Part shown: piece by piece, positions 18,082 to 26,607 of the stretch
Layout of the letters: each line of letters opens with the position of its first letter
Position numbering within the stretch: the stretch's first letter is position 1
The notes under the pieces: generated by a model
What the model was told of the DNA's origin: nothing
The model's input: the letters and a program-made list of their open reading frames with translations, nothing else
The model's database searches: none
Position numbers and translations under genes: made by a program
Assembly: GCA_021300155.1 (NCBI GenBank)
Contig: JAJTID010000077.1
Coordinates: 45,527 to 109,526 of the forward strand
Direction: 5' to 3'
DNA length: 64,000 nt
Source: Pirellula sp.
GTDB lineage: Bacteria; Planctomycetota; Planctomycetia; Pirellulales; Pirellulaceae

Positions 18082-20341
18082 ATCGAATCTCTCCTTTTGA
18101 AAGAATCTTTCTCCACTGAAGGATCGCATCATGGGACGGTCGATCGGGATGATATCCAAGAGGATTTCCTGTGATCGCATCGAGTTGGCAAATCGCTAAC
18201 GTCTTTTCGTCGGCATGACTGCTTGAAAGTGCTTCTACAAGCAGTTTGTCACCACCTGCTTCCAGTTGATCGTTGGTAAACGGTATGAGCAGTCTCAACA
18301 ATGTCCCCGCTCGAGCTTCGTTCCCTTGGAAGATAGCCTTGATTAGTTGATCACATTGGCCATCTTCTGCGAGGTGGCTTGGAAGCCTATCAAGCCACTT
18401 CGACGTGTGTGCAAACATTCCTTTTCTAGTGAAGATACTGTTGTTGCCTACCAAGCCTTGGTAGTCATCGAGCAGCATAAGCGTGCGCGTCGCTAAGGTA
18501 GCGGTTTCTTGAAGCTTGCTAGATACAAGATCTCGTAGCGTTGAGCGCACATCGGACTCCGTCGATTTCTCTAATGCCTGTTGCAACGACTTGGAAGCTC
18601 GTTGATCGATAGGATTCTCAACACTGCTAGGCAACCATGCTGGGAGCTTATCAGAAAGTTCATGTTTGCTTGTTTTCCCATCTCGCATGGCAAACACAGA
18701 TCCAATATCCAACTCCTCGGTTGAAGCTTTTGCTGTTGGCTCATTCGTGCTTGCAGGAATGAACGTCACACGCGTTTTCCCTTGGACACCGATCGTCTGC
18801 ACAAAGGGCTGTACGGTGATTTTTCCACTGGCAATATCATCGTTGCTAGCAGCCTTCCATCGTTTGCCGATTTCGACCGCACAGATGGACTCAAGATTCT
18901 CAAACTCAATCTTCAAGGAAAAGCCACTGGAATCGATCACTATTTGCTTGGCATCGGGAGTCGGAAAAAGGATGAGCCTGCCGATGGGAACATAGCACGT
19001 TGTCATGGCATTATGATCGACGGCTCTGATGATTGTCTCGCCAGCGATAACACAGCGAATGCCGGGCTCTATTCGCAACTCGGTTCGCTGAAACGGTGGA
19101 ACTACTACGCGAGCACTCGGGTTGAATTTGCTCCCCGGTTTACTTTGTGCCCAAGTGGATTCACCATTCTCGTTTGTTCGTTCAGCAAATAGAACCGCCG
19201 CGGACGAATCTGCGGTTTCTGGAAGCCACTGCAGTTCTGCCCTAGCTGTCGTTGAATTTGTTCTGTTCGTCGCATTGGTTTTGGTCGCTTCGGAACTTGG
19301 CAAAACCTCGCTGTTCTCCACGGCTTTATCGACCTTGCCTCCATCGGTTGAGGACAAGATTGGACTCGAAGCCGAGCGATCCAAATCATTCGATGGCTTC
19401 TTTTCTATTTCTGGTTGGGTTGCATTCGGTGTCACAGCGGCATCAGATTTTGCAGTACCCCCAGCGTTTGCCGCGATAGAATCATTCACTTTCTCGGCTG
19501 CTGGTTTATCGACGACCGCAGCCGAATTCTTATCGATCTGTGGTGGTCTAGGGCTCTCTTTCGATTCGCGAGTAGCGTTGTCCTCGATCGGCTCTTGATT
19601 CAGCGAGAGCATTTCTCGGATTTGCTCGATCGGTCCAATCGCTAATGCACCAACCGCAACTAACGCCCCGAGAAGAGCGGCACCCATAGCAATCGACTTC
19701 CATCGTCCGCGATCGCTACCAAGCAAATATTCAGGCACTTGATGACCGAGCCCTTCGTTCAACTCAATACCTGCTCCTCGTGGTTCGATCGAAGAGGATC
19801 GCATCGAAGGCTTGGTTACTTGCTCCAGTTTGGATGCTGAAGCGTCGTGTGACCGATCGTCGGCAACTCCCGATTTCGTCGAAGGCTTATCGAAACGAAT
19901 CGTCTTTCCATCCTTGCCCAATCGATGAATGCGAAGCCGACTCGGACGGGATGCAGGACTGGTCGGAAGCGAATGGATCCTGCTTCTCAACCTGTCCGGA
20001 ATCTCAATCGATTGCGAGATCGCTCGGCTGAGAATCATGTGACAGCTTCCGACTTCGCTAAGCAATGCGTTGTTTTCTAAGCATCTACGTTCCATTTCTG
20101 GAATGTGCTCTGCCAAAATGGTGTCATCCAAGTATTCGGAAATCTGATTTGCGTCGAATCCGAATTCTCGCGCATCTAAAGGAATCGGTGCGAGTCGGGG
20201 ATTGGAAATACTCTGGTCGATCCTTTGAGATATCTGACGAGCAGTGGAGCTCTCACGCAGTTTGGCTTCTAAAGCTGTGGCGTCCTTAGGTTCCAAAACG
20301 CCATCACGGTATGCTAGTAAAGTTCGGAGTGTAAGTCGCAT
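18065..20341 (-). CDS. Anti-sigma-like membrane protein with large periplasmic domain, unknown
   Basis: A 758-residue protein (ATG at 20341; a GTG one codon earlier is possible). The N-terminal 120 residues are helical and mention no zinc ligands, but the layout, LLAYRDGVLEPKDATALEAKLRE and QISEYLDDTILAEHIPEMER, resembles planctomycete anti-sigma-like or zinc-finger-derived domains seen twice in tandem. One membrane segment follows (SIAMGAALLGALVAVGALAIGP, about residue 220), then a long Ser/Thr/Ala-rich linker and a C-terminal domain of about 350 residues with beta-rich and helical parts. Its 3' end overlaps the secretin-like gene by 17 bases, so the pair is co-translated and probably acts together at the envelope. 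Confidence 0.72.
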   Translation of the reverse strand: MRLTLRTLLAYRDGVLEPKDATALEAKLRESSTARQISQRIDQSISNPRLAPIPLDAREFGFDANQISEYLDDTILAEHIPEMERRCLENNALLSEVGSCHMILSRAISQSIEIPDRLRSRIHSLPTSPASRPSRLRIHRLGKDGKTIRFDKPSTKSGVADDRSHDASASKLEQVTKPSMRSSSIEPRGAGIELNEGLGHQVPEYLLGSDRGRWKSIAMGAALLGALVAVGALAIGPIEQIREMLSLNQEPIEDNATRESKESPRPPQIDKNSAAVVDKPAAEKVNDSIAANAGGTAKSDAAVTPNATQPEIEKKPSNDLDRSASSPILSSTDGGKVDKAVENSEVLPSSEATKTNATNRTNSTTARAELQWLPETADSSAAVLFAERTNENGESTWAQSKPGSKFNPSARVVVPPFQRTELRIEPGIRCVIAGETIIRAVDHNAMTTCYVPIGRLILFPTPDAKQIVIDSSGFSLKIEFENLESICAVEIGKRWKAASNDDIASGKITVQPFVQTIGVQGKTRVTFIPASTNEPTAKASTEELDIGSVFAMRDGKTSKHELSDKLPAWLPSSVENPIDQRASKSLQQALEKSTESDVRSTLRDLVSSKLQETATLATRTLMLLDDYQGLVGNNSIFTRKGMFAHTSKWLDRLPSHLAEDGQCDQLIKAIFQGNEARAGTLLRLLIPFTNDQLEAGGDKLLVEALSSSHADEKTLAICQLDAITGNPLGYHPDRPSHDAILQWRKILSKGEIRYVHAQ
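18091..18096 (-). promoter_or_regulatory. Ribosome binding site deciding the secretin-like start
   Basis: On the minus strand AAGGAG lies nine bases before the ATG at 18081. It supports that start over the upstream ATG at 18180, which would overlap the previous gene by more than 100 bases. The site lies inside the coding end of the upstream gene. Confidence 0.75.
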
Positions 20342-20487
20342 CACAAATGCTCACATGCCAATCGGTAAAATAGATTCAGTCTACTGATAGTAGTGACGTT
20401 CAGGGGCAATTTCCGTTCAAACAACTTCCCAAAATTCGCATAAAAGTTGTGATGTTTCTAGAAATGCCTTGCCAAGCCTGCGTCAGA

Positions 20488-20517
20488 TTGACACGGGGGG
20501 CTGGCTTGACCTACAAT
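20488..20517 (+). promoter_or_regulatory. Sigma-70-like promoter for argB-argF
   Basis: TTGACA (20488-20493) and TACAAT (20512-20517) are separated by 18 bases. This near-consensus pair sits in the 345-base gap between the divergent membrane-protein gene and argB, about 170 bases before the argB GTG, and points toward argB. The rest of the gap holds no convincing gene. No ARG box was recognised. Leader length leaves room for regulation, but no attenuator was seen. Confidence 0.6.
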
Positions 20518-20686
20518 GATTGGCTTCTAATTCGCGAACCTCGTTTCGAGTCGTCGTTAGATTCTCCTGTTTCCATTAAAAAATTGCATCGCCGACTAGA
20601 GCAAACGTTCCAGTCGGCGTTGTTGATTTATTGGCCGTAAATTTTATCGATCCACATCACAACACTACCCTTCGCGAGATCATTCT

Positions 20687-21607
20687 GTGAAAGCCCCTAT
20701 CGAAGCAATTGCCAAGGCAGATACGCTTATCGAAGCCATGGGGTGGATACGTCGTTTTCGTGGTAAGACGACCGTCATCAAGCTTGGCGGTTCGTTGATG
20801 GGGAATCCCGATGCGATGCGACATACGCTGCTCGATATCATCTTCATGGAAACCGTGGGCATGCGACCGGTCGTTGTGCATGGTGGCGGTCCTTCGATCA
20901 ATAAAGCCATGGAAGCGGCGGCGATCGAACCGGTTTGGATCAAAGGTCGACGCTTCACGGATCCAAAGACACTTGAGATCGTGGAAAAAGTCCTCGGTTA
21001 CGAGTTGAATGAACAACTGACGAGTGAAATCGAGCGTCTCGGTGGGCGTGCCATGAATTTGAACTTCCGCACTACGAATGTCTTGTTCGGTGAGAAGCTT
21101 CTTCTCGAAGAACCAGATTCCGAACCGCTAGATCTCGGCTACGTCGGGCAAGTCACGCGTGTCGATCGTCAAACCATTGAAGCGCTCACCTATACAGAAC
21201 AAATACCCGTTATCCCATCGATGTGCATTGACGAGCATGGACAAAAGTACAATGTGAATGCGGATACTGCGGCAATGGCCGTAGCCGAAGCGCTAGGCGC
21301 CGAGAAACTTATCTTTATCAGCGATGTGAATGGCGTTCGGCTTGACAAAAACGATCCAGAAAGCGTTATCCACTCGTTAACCGCAGCGGAAGCGAAAAAA
21401 TTGATTGACGACGGTGTTATCGCCGGTGGCATGATTCCAAAAGTCGAAGCCTGCCTCGCCACATTGAATCGCGGTGTTGGAAAAGTGCACATTATTGACG
21501 GCCAACTTCGTCACTCGCTGCTACTCGAAATCTATACGACCGCAGGTGTTGGAACTGAGATCGTTCAAAGCCGCCAATCTCCCGCTACACGAATCACTAC
21601 CCCCTGA
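20687..21607 (+). CDS. argB: Acetylglutamate kinase
   Basis: ArgB phosphorylates N-acetyl-L-glutamate with ATP, the second step of arginine synthesis. The 306-residue protein begins at GTG 20687 and shows the amino-acid kinase fold: [10 protein letters not shown] (phosphate loop, Lys), [10 protein letters not shown], the family Arg in [25 protein letters not shown], and the nucleotide-site [14 protein letters not shown]. Length fits the family. The N-terminal helix (about 1-20) before the first strand is the extension found in arginine-sensitive hexameric enzymes, so feedback inhibition by arginine is possible. It is followed after five bases by argF. Confidence 0.96.
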   Translation: MKAPIEAIAKADTLIEAMGWIRRFRGKTTVIKLGGSLMGNPDAMRHTLLDIIFMETVGMRPVVVHGGGPSINKAMEAAAIEPVWIKGRRFTDPKTLEIVEKVLGYELNEQLTSEIERLGGRAMNLNFRTTNVLFGEKLLLEEPDSEPLDLGYVGQVTRVDRQTIEALTYTEQIPVIPSMCIDEHGQKYNVNADTAAMAVAEALGAEKLIFISDVNGVRLDKNDPESVIHSLTAAEAKKLIDDGVIAGGMIPKVEACLATLNRGVGKVHIIDGQLRHSLLLEIYTTAGVGTEIVQSRQSPATRITTP

Positions 21608-21612
21608 ACAAT

Positions 21613-22542
21613 ATGAAACACCTTAGATCGCTCTTTGATCTCGCGATCAATGAGTTCCACGAAGTGCTCGCGCTAGCAGACGAACTCAAGCGAAAGATGG
21701 CGTCTGGCGACCGAACTGAGTTGCTCAAAAATAGAACCCTCGCTTTGATTTTCGAAAAATCAAGTTTGCGGACGCGCGTGAGTTTCGAAGCTGGGATGAT
21801 ACAACTAGGCGGGGCAGCCCTCTACTTGACTAATGATGTCGGATGGCGTGAACGAGAATCGATTAGCGATTTTGTCCGTGTATTAGCGGAGTATTGTGAC
21901 TTTCTCGTTTGCCGCGCGATCTCGCACTCGACCATCGAGGAGCTCGCATCTCACAATGTCATTCCTGTCATCAATGGACTGACGGACCAATCTCATCCCT
22001 GCCAGGCTCTGGCTGATTTCATGACCATGCAAGAGTCGATCGGGAACCTCGAAGGCAAGCAATTGACCTTTGTCGGAGATGGAAACAACGTCGCGAGATC
22101 CCTGCTGAATGTTTGCGCACTAGGCCGCATGAAGTTTCGTTTGGTCGGGCCCAAAGCGTATCATATCTCCAGCAAGCTGTTCGACAGAGCCCGCGAACAT
22201 GCTGGATGGATCGATTTCGATCAGTGCGAAGAAATTACCCCCATGATAAAGGACGCCGACTTCGTCTACACCGATGTCTGGACAAGCATGGGGCAAGAGG
22301 CTGAATCGGCTTCGAGGAACGCAGCGTTTCGACCGTATCAAATCAATGCATCGCTCATGGCCAAAGCACCGAAGCACTGCAAAGTCATGCATTGCTTGCC
22401 TGCGCGACGCGGACTCGAGATCTCCGACGATGTCATCGATTCCGAGAACAGCATTGTCATCGCCCAAGCGGGCAATCGGATGCATCTTCAAAAAGGTTTG
22501 CTTGTTTGGCTGTCTCGACAGAACAAAATCACCATCGCGTGA
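21613..22542 (+). CDS. argF: Ornithine carbamoyltransferase
   Basis: ArgF joins carbamoyl phosphate to ornithine to give citrulline. The 309-residue protein has the carbamoyl-phosphate site as SSLRTRVSFE (the commoner form is STRTR; Leu here is also seen in other bacterial branches), HPCQALADF, DVWTSMGQE for ornithine binding, and the catalytic MHCLPARRG with Cys. No insertion of the kind seen in N-acetyl- or N-succinylornithine enzymes is obvious, so the plain ornithine reaction is preferred. It shares a transcript with argB. Confidence 0.94.
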   Translation: MKHLRSLFDLAINEFHEVLALADELKRKMASGDRTELLKNRTLALIFEKSSLRTRVSFEAGMIQLGGAALYLTNDVGWRERESISDFVRVLAEYCDFLVCRAISHSTIEELASHNVIPVINGLTDQSHPCQALADFMTMQESIGNLEGKQLTFVGDGNNVARSLLNVCALGRMKFRLVGPKAYHISSKLFDRAREHAGWIDFDQCEEITPMIKDADFVYTDVWTSMGQEAESASRNAAFRPYQINASLMAKAPKHCKVMHCLPARRGLEISDDVIDSENSIVIAQAGNRMHLQKGLLVWLSRQNKITIA

Positions 22543-22657
22543 ATCGCTAGCAATAAGCGTTTCCGATTGAACTGGTTCTGTTGTCTATCCTTGCAGGAAA
22601 ATCGAGACAACCTCACCATTGCCACAGGTTCGATTCCTATGCGTCGATATTTCGTGC

Positions 22658-24265
22658 ATGGAAACTTACCACTCTCAGGATCACCATCAACCTACTACAA
22701 GAGCTCGCGTACTCGATATTCCTCGATACGTCGATGGCGTCCGTTGGAGTGTGGCATGTATAGCTTGTTGTTTGGCATTGGTGGGCGGATGCCATGCTCG
22801 AAAGACAAGTATCTGGAATCCCGACCGAGTCCCCGCCCCTGTTGCAAAAATTGCATCAACCGCTCAAAACAGCCCACAGACTTTGGATGCGACTCCGGCC
22901 GATTTGCCATTCGAACAAAGTCCATCCTACGTGAGTTCGTCGAATCGAGTTGATTTGGCGTCTGTTGACGTCAACTCTAGCACATCGCAACAAAGCCCGA
23001 CGGTTCTTGCTTCTGCTGCCTTTCTGGTTGAGACAAAGAACAGTCCGTCTGGTTCGTATTCGCTCGTCGATCTAGAGGAATTGGCTTTGGAGAACAACCC
23101 CGCTATTCGCAGCGCCGAGGCGTTGTCGAGAAAAGCGGCAGGATTGCAAAATCAGGTTGGCATGCGTCCCAATCCTACCTTGGGCTATTTTGGTCAACAA
23201 CTTGCCGACCGAGGCACCGATCAACAGGGTGTCTTCTTCGAACAAGAGTTCATTCGTGGTAACAAACTCCAACTAAATCGAGACGTATTGCGTCGCACAC
23301 TCTCTGCACAGCAATGGGAAGCAGAAACGCAACGCCAGCGGGTGCTCACGGATGTTCGGACGCTGTTCTACGAAGCCTTGGGAGCTCAGCAACAACTCGA
23401 AGCAATTCGTGAGTTCGAGGCTGTCGCAAAGAAGGGAGTCGATGTCGCAATTGAGAGAAAGAACGCAGAAGAAGGAACCGCCATCGAAGTGCTTCAGTCT
23501 GAGACACTGTTGAGCGAGATATCCCTCGCTGCTGAACAAGCTGCAGCCGCATTTCGAGGCGCTTGGGAGCAACTCACACAGGTAGCAGGCATCCCTGGGG
23601 CTGAGCCGCTTCATTTAGAGAGTGACGAAAGAACAGTAGACTCCGTTCCAGATTGGAACGCCATGCTCGAAGCGATGATCTCGAAGAGTCCCGAGTATGC
23701 TGTAGCGAATGCGATTGTTTGCGAGAAGCTGGCCATTCTAAAGCGACAACAGGCGCAGTACATTCCCAACCTGTCGACCCAACTAGGAACGGGATACGAC
23801 AATGGAACCGACTCGGGAATGCTCAACGTTCAGGTCGGGGCACCCATCCCTATCAACAACAAAAACCAGGGCAATATCGCCGCAGCGCATGCAGACTATA
23901 CGCGAGCGGTGGAGAACGTGAAGAGAGTTCGGCTCTCGATCGGCTCGCGATTGGCCAAAGCCTCACAAGGGATTGAAGCCTCCTCCGCTGCGGTGAAACG
24001 ATATGATGAAGAGATTCTCCCAAAGGCTAAGAAGAGTCTCGATCTATCGGAGGAAGTCTATCGAGCAGGCGAATTGGATTTCCTCCAAGTGCTTGTCGTT
24101 CGTCGCGTCTACTTTGAATCAAAAATCAAAGCCATTCAAGCTCGTGCACAACTAGCTCAATCGTTAGCGATCGTCGATGGCATGTTGCTCAGTGGTGGTC
24201 TCGAACCTTCGCAAGACTTCACCGATGGTGATGGATTACGCAGCCAAACTTTCGGCGGACAGTAA
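22658..24265 (+). CDS. TolC-family outer membrane efflux lipoprotein (CusC-like)
   Basis: An outer-membrane channel subunit of 535 residues from the ATG at 22658; a TTG at 22619 is possible. After about 27 polar residues comes a lipoprotein signal (ACCLALVGGC), so it is probably lipid-anchored, as in CusC/OprM. The body has the TolC pattern of two repeats rich in long helices with LxxLxxLALENNPAIRSAEA at the first and EEVYRAGELDFLQVLVVRR at the second; the latter is the classical OEP signature. No membrane-fusion or RND pump gene is adjacent, so it either pairs with a pump elsewhere or works alone. It ends 53 bases from the convergent fuconolactonase-like gene. Confidence 0.88.
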   Translation: METYHSQDHHQPTTRARVLDIPRYVDGVRWSVACIACCLALVGGCHARKTSIWNPDRVPAPVAKIASTAQNSPQTLDATPADLPFEQSPSYVSSSNRVDLASVDVNSSTSQQSPTVLASAAFLVETKNSPSGSYSLVDLEELALENNPAIRSAEALSRKAAGLQNQVGMRPNPTLGYFGQQLADRGTDQQGVFFEQEFIRGNKLQLNRDVLRRTLSAQQWEAETQRQRVLTDVRTLFYEALGAQQQLEAIREFEAVAKKGVDVAIERKNAEEGTAIEVLQSETLLSEISLAAEQAAAAFRGAWEQLTQVAGIPGAEPLHLESDERTVDSVPDWNAMLEAMISKSPEYAVANAIVCEKLAILKRQQAQYIPNLSTQLGTGYDNGTDSGMLNVQVGAPIPINNKNQGNIAAAHADYTRAVENVKRVRLSIGSRLAKASQGIEASSAAVKRYDEEILPKAKKSLDLSEEVYRAGELDFLQVLVVRRVYFESKIKAIQARAQLAQSLAIVDGMLLSGGLEPSQDFTDGDGLRSQTFGGQ

Positions 24266-24318
24266 CTCTAGCGCCATTTTTCATATGACTTCGGCTTGGC
24301 AGTAAGGAGCCTGGGGTA

Positions 24319-25149
24319 TCAACGACGCGACAAGTAAATGCGTTTAGCATTTCCGCCCCAAACCTTCTCTTGGTCCGAGGAGGGATAGACTTTCAACCAT
24401 CGGCTAACGGTTTCTACCCACCTCGCGTAGTCGCTCGCCAATCGAATGACAGGCCAGTCTGAGCCATAGAGAATACGATCAGGTCCAAAAGCGTCCGCCA
24501 CTACGTTCCAATACGGCTCCAATACGCGAGTTATCCAATGTTGATGATCCGCTTCTGTGACCATTCCCGATAACTTCACGGACAGGTTTGGGTACTGTGC
24601 TATCTCACGCATGTGCAATGCCCACTCCTGGATTTCACCAGTTGCGATTCGGGGCTTTGCGATGTGATCCAGCACAAAAACCTGATCCGGAAAATCGCGA
24701 ACAAGACGAATCGCGTCTGGCAACTGATGTGCGTAGATCAGAATATCGTAAACCAAGCCATGCTTTTTGAGAGCGGCAATCCCACGCCGGAAAGGCTCTC
24801 GCGCCATGAACTCGCTGTCCGGTTCGTCTTGGACCACATGCCGAACACCTGCACTCTTCGGCAATCGTCTAAATGCTTCAACTTGTTGCTCTACATCGTC
24901 ACTGCGCAAATCGATCCATCCCACAACTGCCTGTACGAAAGGACTCGTTTCGGCCAACGAGCAAAGATAGACGTTCTCTCTTAGATTTTGCCTCGCTTGT
25001 ACAGCGATGCAGCCATCGATATTTGCATTTCGAAGCAATGGCTCTAAATCTTCAGGTTTGAAGCTGCCATGAATTGCCGAACCTGGGGGGATCCATGGAT
25101 ACTCCGCAGGATCGTAATCCCAAAAATGCTGGTGGGAATCAATCCGCAT
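24319..25149 (-). CDS. L-fuconolactonase-like amidohydrolase
   Basis: A 276-residue amidohydrolase-2 (PF04909) protein. It begins MRIDSHQHFWDYDPAEYPWI, nearly the family signature of L-fuconolactonase and 4-sulfomuconolactone-type hydrolases: the HxH pair is the metal-site motif, and further ligand strands are VLDHIAKP, KLSGMV and RILYGSDWPV with the catalytic Asp. L-fuconolactonase opens L-fucono-1,5-lactone to L-fuconate in oxidative fucose breakdown. The start at 25149 shares one base with the fucU stop (TAATG), so it is translated with fucU, which strengthens the fucose link. Related lactones or rhamnose-derived substrates remain possible. Confidence 0.8.
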   Translation of the reverse strand: MRIDSHQHFWDYDPAEYPWIPPGSAIHGSFKPEDLEPLLRNANIDGCIAVQARQNLRENVYLCSLAETSPFVQAVVGWIDLRSDDVEQQVEAFRRLPKSAGVRHVVQDEPDSEFMAREPFRRGIAALKKHGLVYDILIYAHQLPDAIRLVRDFPDQVFVLDHIAKPRIATGEIQEWALHMREIAQYPNLSVKLSGMVTEADHQHWITRVLEPYWNVVADAFGPDRILYGSDWPVIRLASDYARWVETVSRWLKVYPSSDQEKVWGGNAKRIYLSRR

Positions 25150-25592
25150 TACGTACGGACCCCGACCAAAAGAAGAAGGTTGGCCCACGTCGCTTGGTCC
25201 GCAGTTTGAATGGTTAGGACATGATCATCGGACATCACGGCATCATAAAAGTCCCACTTGACGATGGGTTCGAGATCTCGCTTGAATTGCATTTCTTTCA
25301 TGATCGCCCGATACTCGCTCCAAACTGCCGGATCTTTGTCCAACGCATACTCATCGGACTTGTCGATGCCCATCGTATGGATATGGTCGATCGGGAGTAC
25401 TTCCAATAGCGGTTTCAAAACTTGTGCAACGGTCGGAATGCCAGGCGTCAATTGCAACGATACAAGCTCTGCCTTTGGCCCTTTCTTCGAGGAGGCCGGG
25501 TAATTGCCGTCCGCGATCAGGATCTTTGCATGATGTCCCGCTTGTGCGATCGACTTGAGAATTTGAGGATGGAGTAAGGATGTTCGGAGCAT
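25149..25592 (-). CDS. fucU: FucU/RbsD-family L-fucose mutarotase
   Basis: A 147-residue FucU/RbsD-family protein that interconverts sugar anomers. The signature AGHHAKILIADGNYPA near the N-terminus holds the catalytic His, and the C-terminal TADQATWANLLLLVGV fits the family end. FucU type is preferred over RbsD because of length and the coupling to a fuconolactonase-like gene. It is read leftward from a 265-base gap shared with the SDR gene. In this genome it may serve fucose fed to the compartment pathway encoded at 44858-53630, but that is inference. Confidence 0.85.
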   Translation of the reverse strand: MLRTSLLHPQILKSIAQAGHHAKILIADGNYPASSKKGPKAELVSLQLTPGIPTVAQVLKPLLEVLPIDHIHTMGIDKSDEYALDKDPAVWSEYRAIMKEMQFKRDLEPIVKWDFYDAVMSDDHVLTIQTADQATWANLLLLVGVRT

Positions 25593-25857
25593 TATTATCA
25601 GTTGGGGTTAGGATGAATGGAGCAGCAAGAGATTGTCTGGTGAGCGAAAGCTTATTTAGCCACAATTCAGAGCGTGACAAGATTCGTACTTCACCTCAAT
25701 AGTTAAAACCCGTGGCTAACCAATAGCTTATAGTGTGTCAGATTTAGTGGAACGCCCCATCGTGCGAATTTGGCGATGTTTGCTATGATGAGCAGCAGTC
25801 GTCCGGTTACTTTCCAATAGAGGTCGAAGCGAGAAGGGCGAAGTCGCCTTAAACAAG

Positions 25858-26592
25858 ATGCAGATGACGAGTTTAGCGAACAAGACTGTTGTGATTTCTG
25901 GCGGAGCAACCGGAATTGGCTTGGCCCTTGCCTTGGAGTTCGTTTCGCATGGAGCGATCGTTGTCATTGGTTCCCGGCGTCAATCCGCAATCGACGATGC
26001 GATCAAGGCATCCGATGGAAAACTGCATGGAAAGACTTTGGATGTCGTAGACCGTCCGGGCGTGAACGCGTTCATGGCGTGGGTGAAGCAGTCCATTGGT
26101 ACTATTGACATTTTGGTTAACGCAGCGGGTGTCAACATCAAGGATCGATCGATGTCCTCCATGACCCCCGAGATGTGGGACCACGTGATGTCGATCAACG
26201 CCACAGGTGCATACAATTGTATCCAGGCAGTATTGCCCGCCATGCGAGAACGAAAAGATGGGATGATTATCAACATCTCGAGCGTAGCTGGCAAACGCGC
26301 ACTCGCGCTTGGGGGTGTTGCTTACTCGGCGAGCAAATTTGCGATGACTGCGTTGGGGACTTGCGTCTCCAATGAAGTGGGAGCCGAGGGCATTCGAGTT
26401 ACCAATGTCTATCCTGGTGAAGTCGATACGCCAATCCTTGACCAACGCCCCGTTCCTGTAACAGAAGAGCATCGACAGAAAATTCTAAAACCTGAAGATA
26501 TTGCGTCGGTAGTTGTAGGGCTAGCTGCTTTACCAGCCCGCGTTCATATTCCTGAAATCGTCATCAAGCCTGTGCATCAACAATACTACTAG
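25858..26592 (+). CDS. Short-chain dehydrogenase/reductase
   Basis: A classical SDR of 244 residues. The nucleotide-binding glycine motif is SGGATGIG (14-21), the structural NAG is NAAG (88-91), and the catalytic set is Ser142, Tyr156 and Lys160 (YSASK). The C-terminus ALPARVHIPEIVIKP is typical of the clavaldehyde/serine 3-dehydrogenase-like sub-group. Substrate is unknown. Being divergent from fucU-fuconolactonase, it might be an L-fucose dehydrogenase; being 15 bases upstream of a D-threonine aldolase/D-serine dehydratase-like gene it might instead oxidise a hydroxy-amino acid. Both are guesses from context. Confidence 0.9.
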   Translation: MQMTSLANKTVVISGGATGIGLALALEFVSHGAIVVIGSRRQSAIDDAIKASDGKLHGKTLDVVDRPGVNAFMAWVKQSIGTIDILVNAAGVNIKDRSMSSMTPEMWDHVMSINATGAYNCIQAVLPAMRERKDGMIINISSVAGKRALALGGVAYSASKFAMTALGTCVSNEVGAEGIRVTNVYPGEVDTPILDQRPVPVTEEHRQKILKPEDIASVVVGLAALPARVHIPEIVIKPVHQQYY

Positions 26593-26607
26593 CCGAAAGT
26601 TTCATTC

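Noticed and set aside
20449..20640. 63-codon frame upstream of argB
   Set aside because: No family match, overlaps the promoter elements and has no coding signs.
21765..21795. SLRTR instead of STRTR in ornithine carbamoyltransferase as a sign of altered substrate
   Set aside because: Leu at this place occurs in other bacterial enzymes and the ornithine-site motifs are normal.
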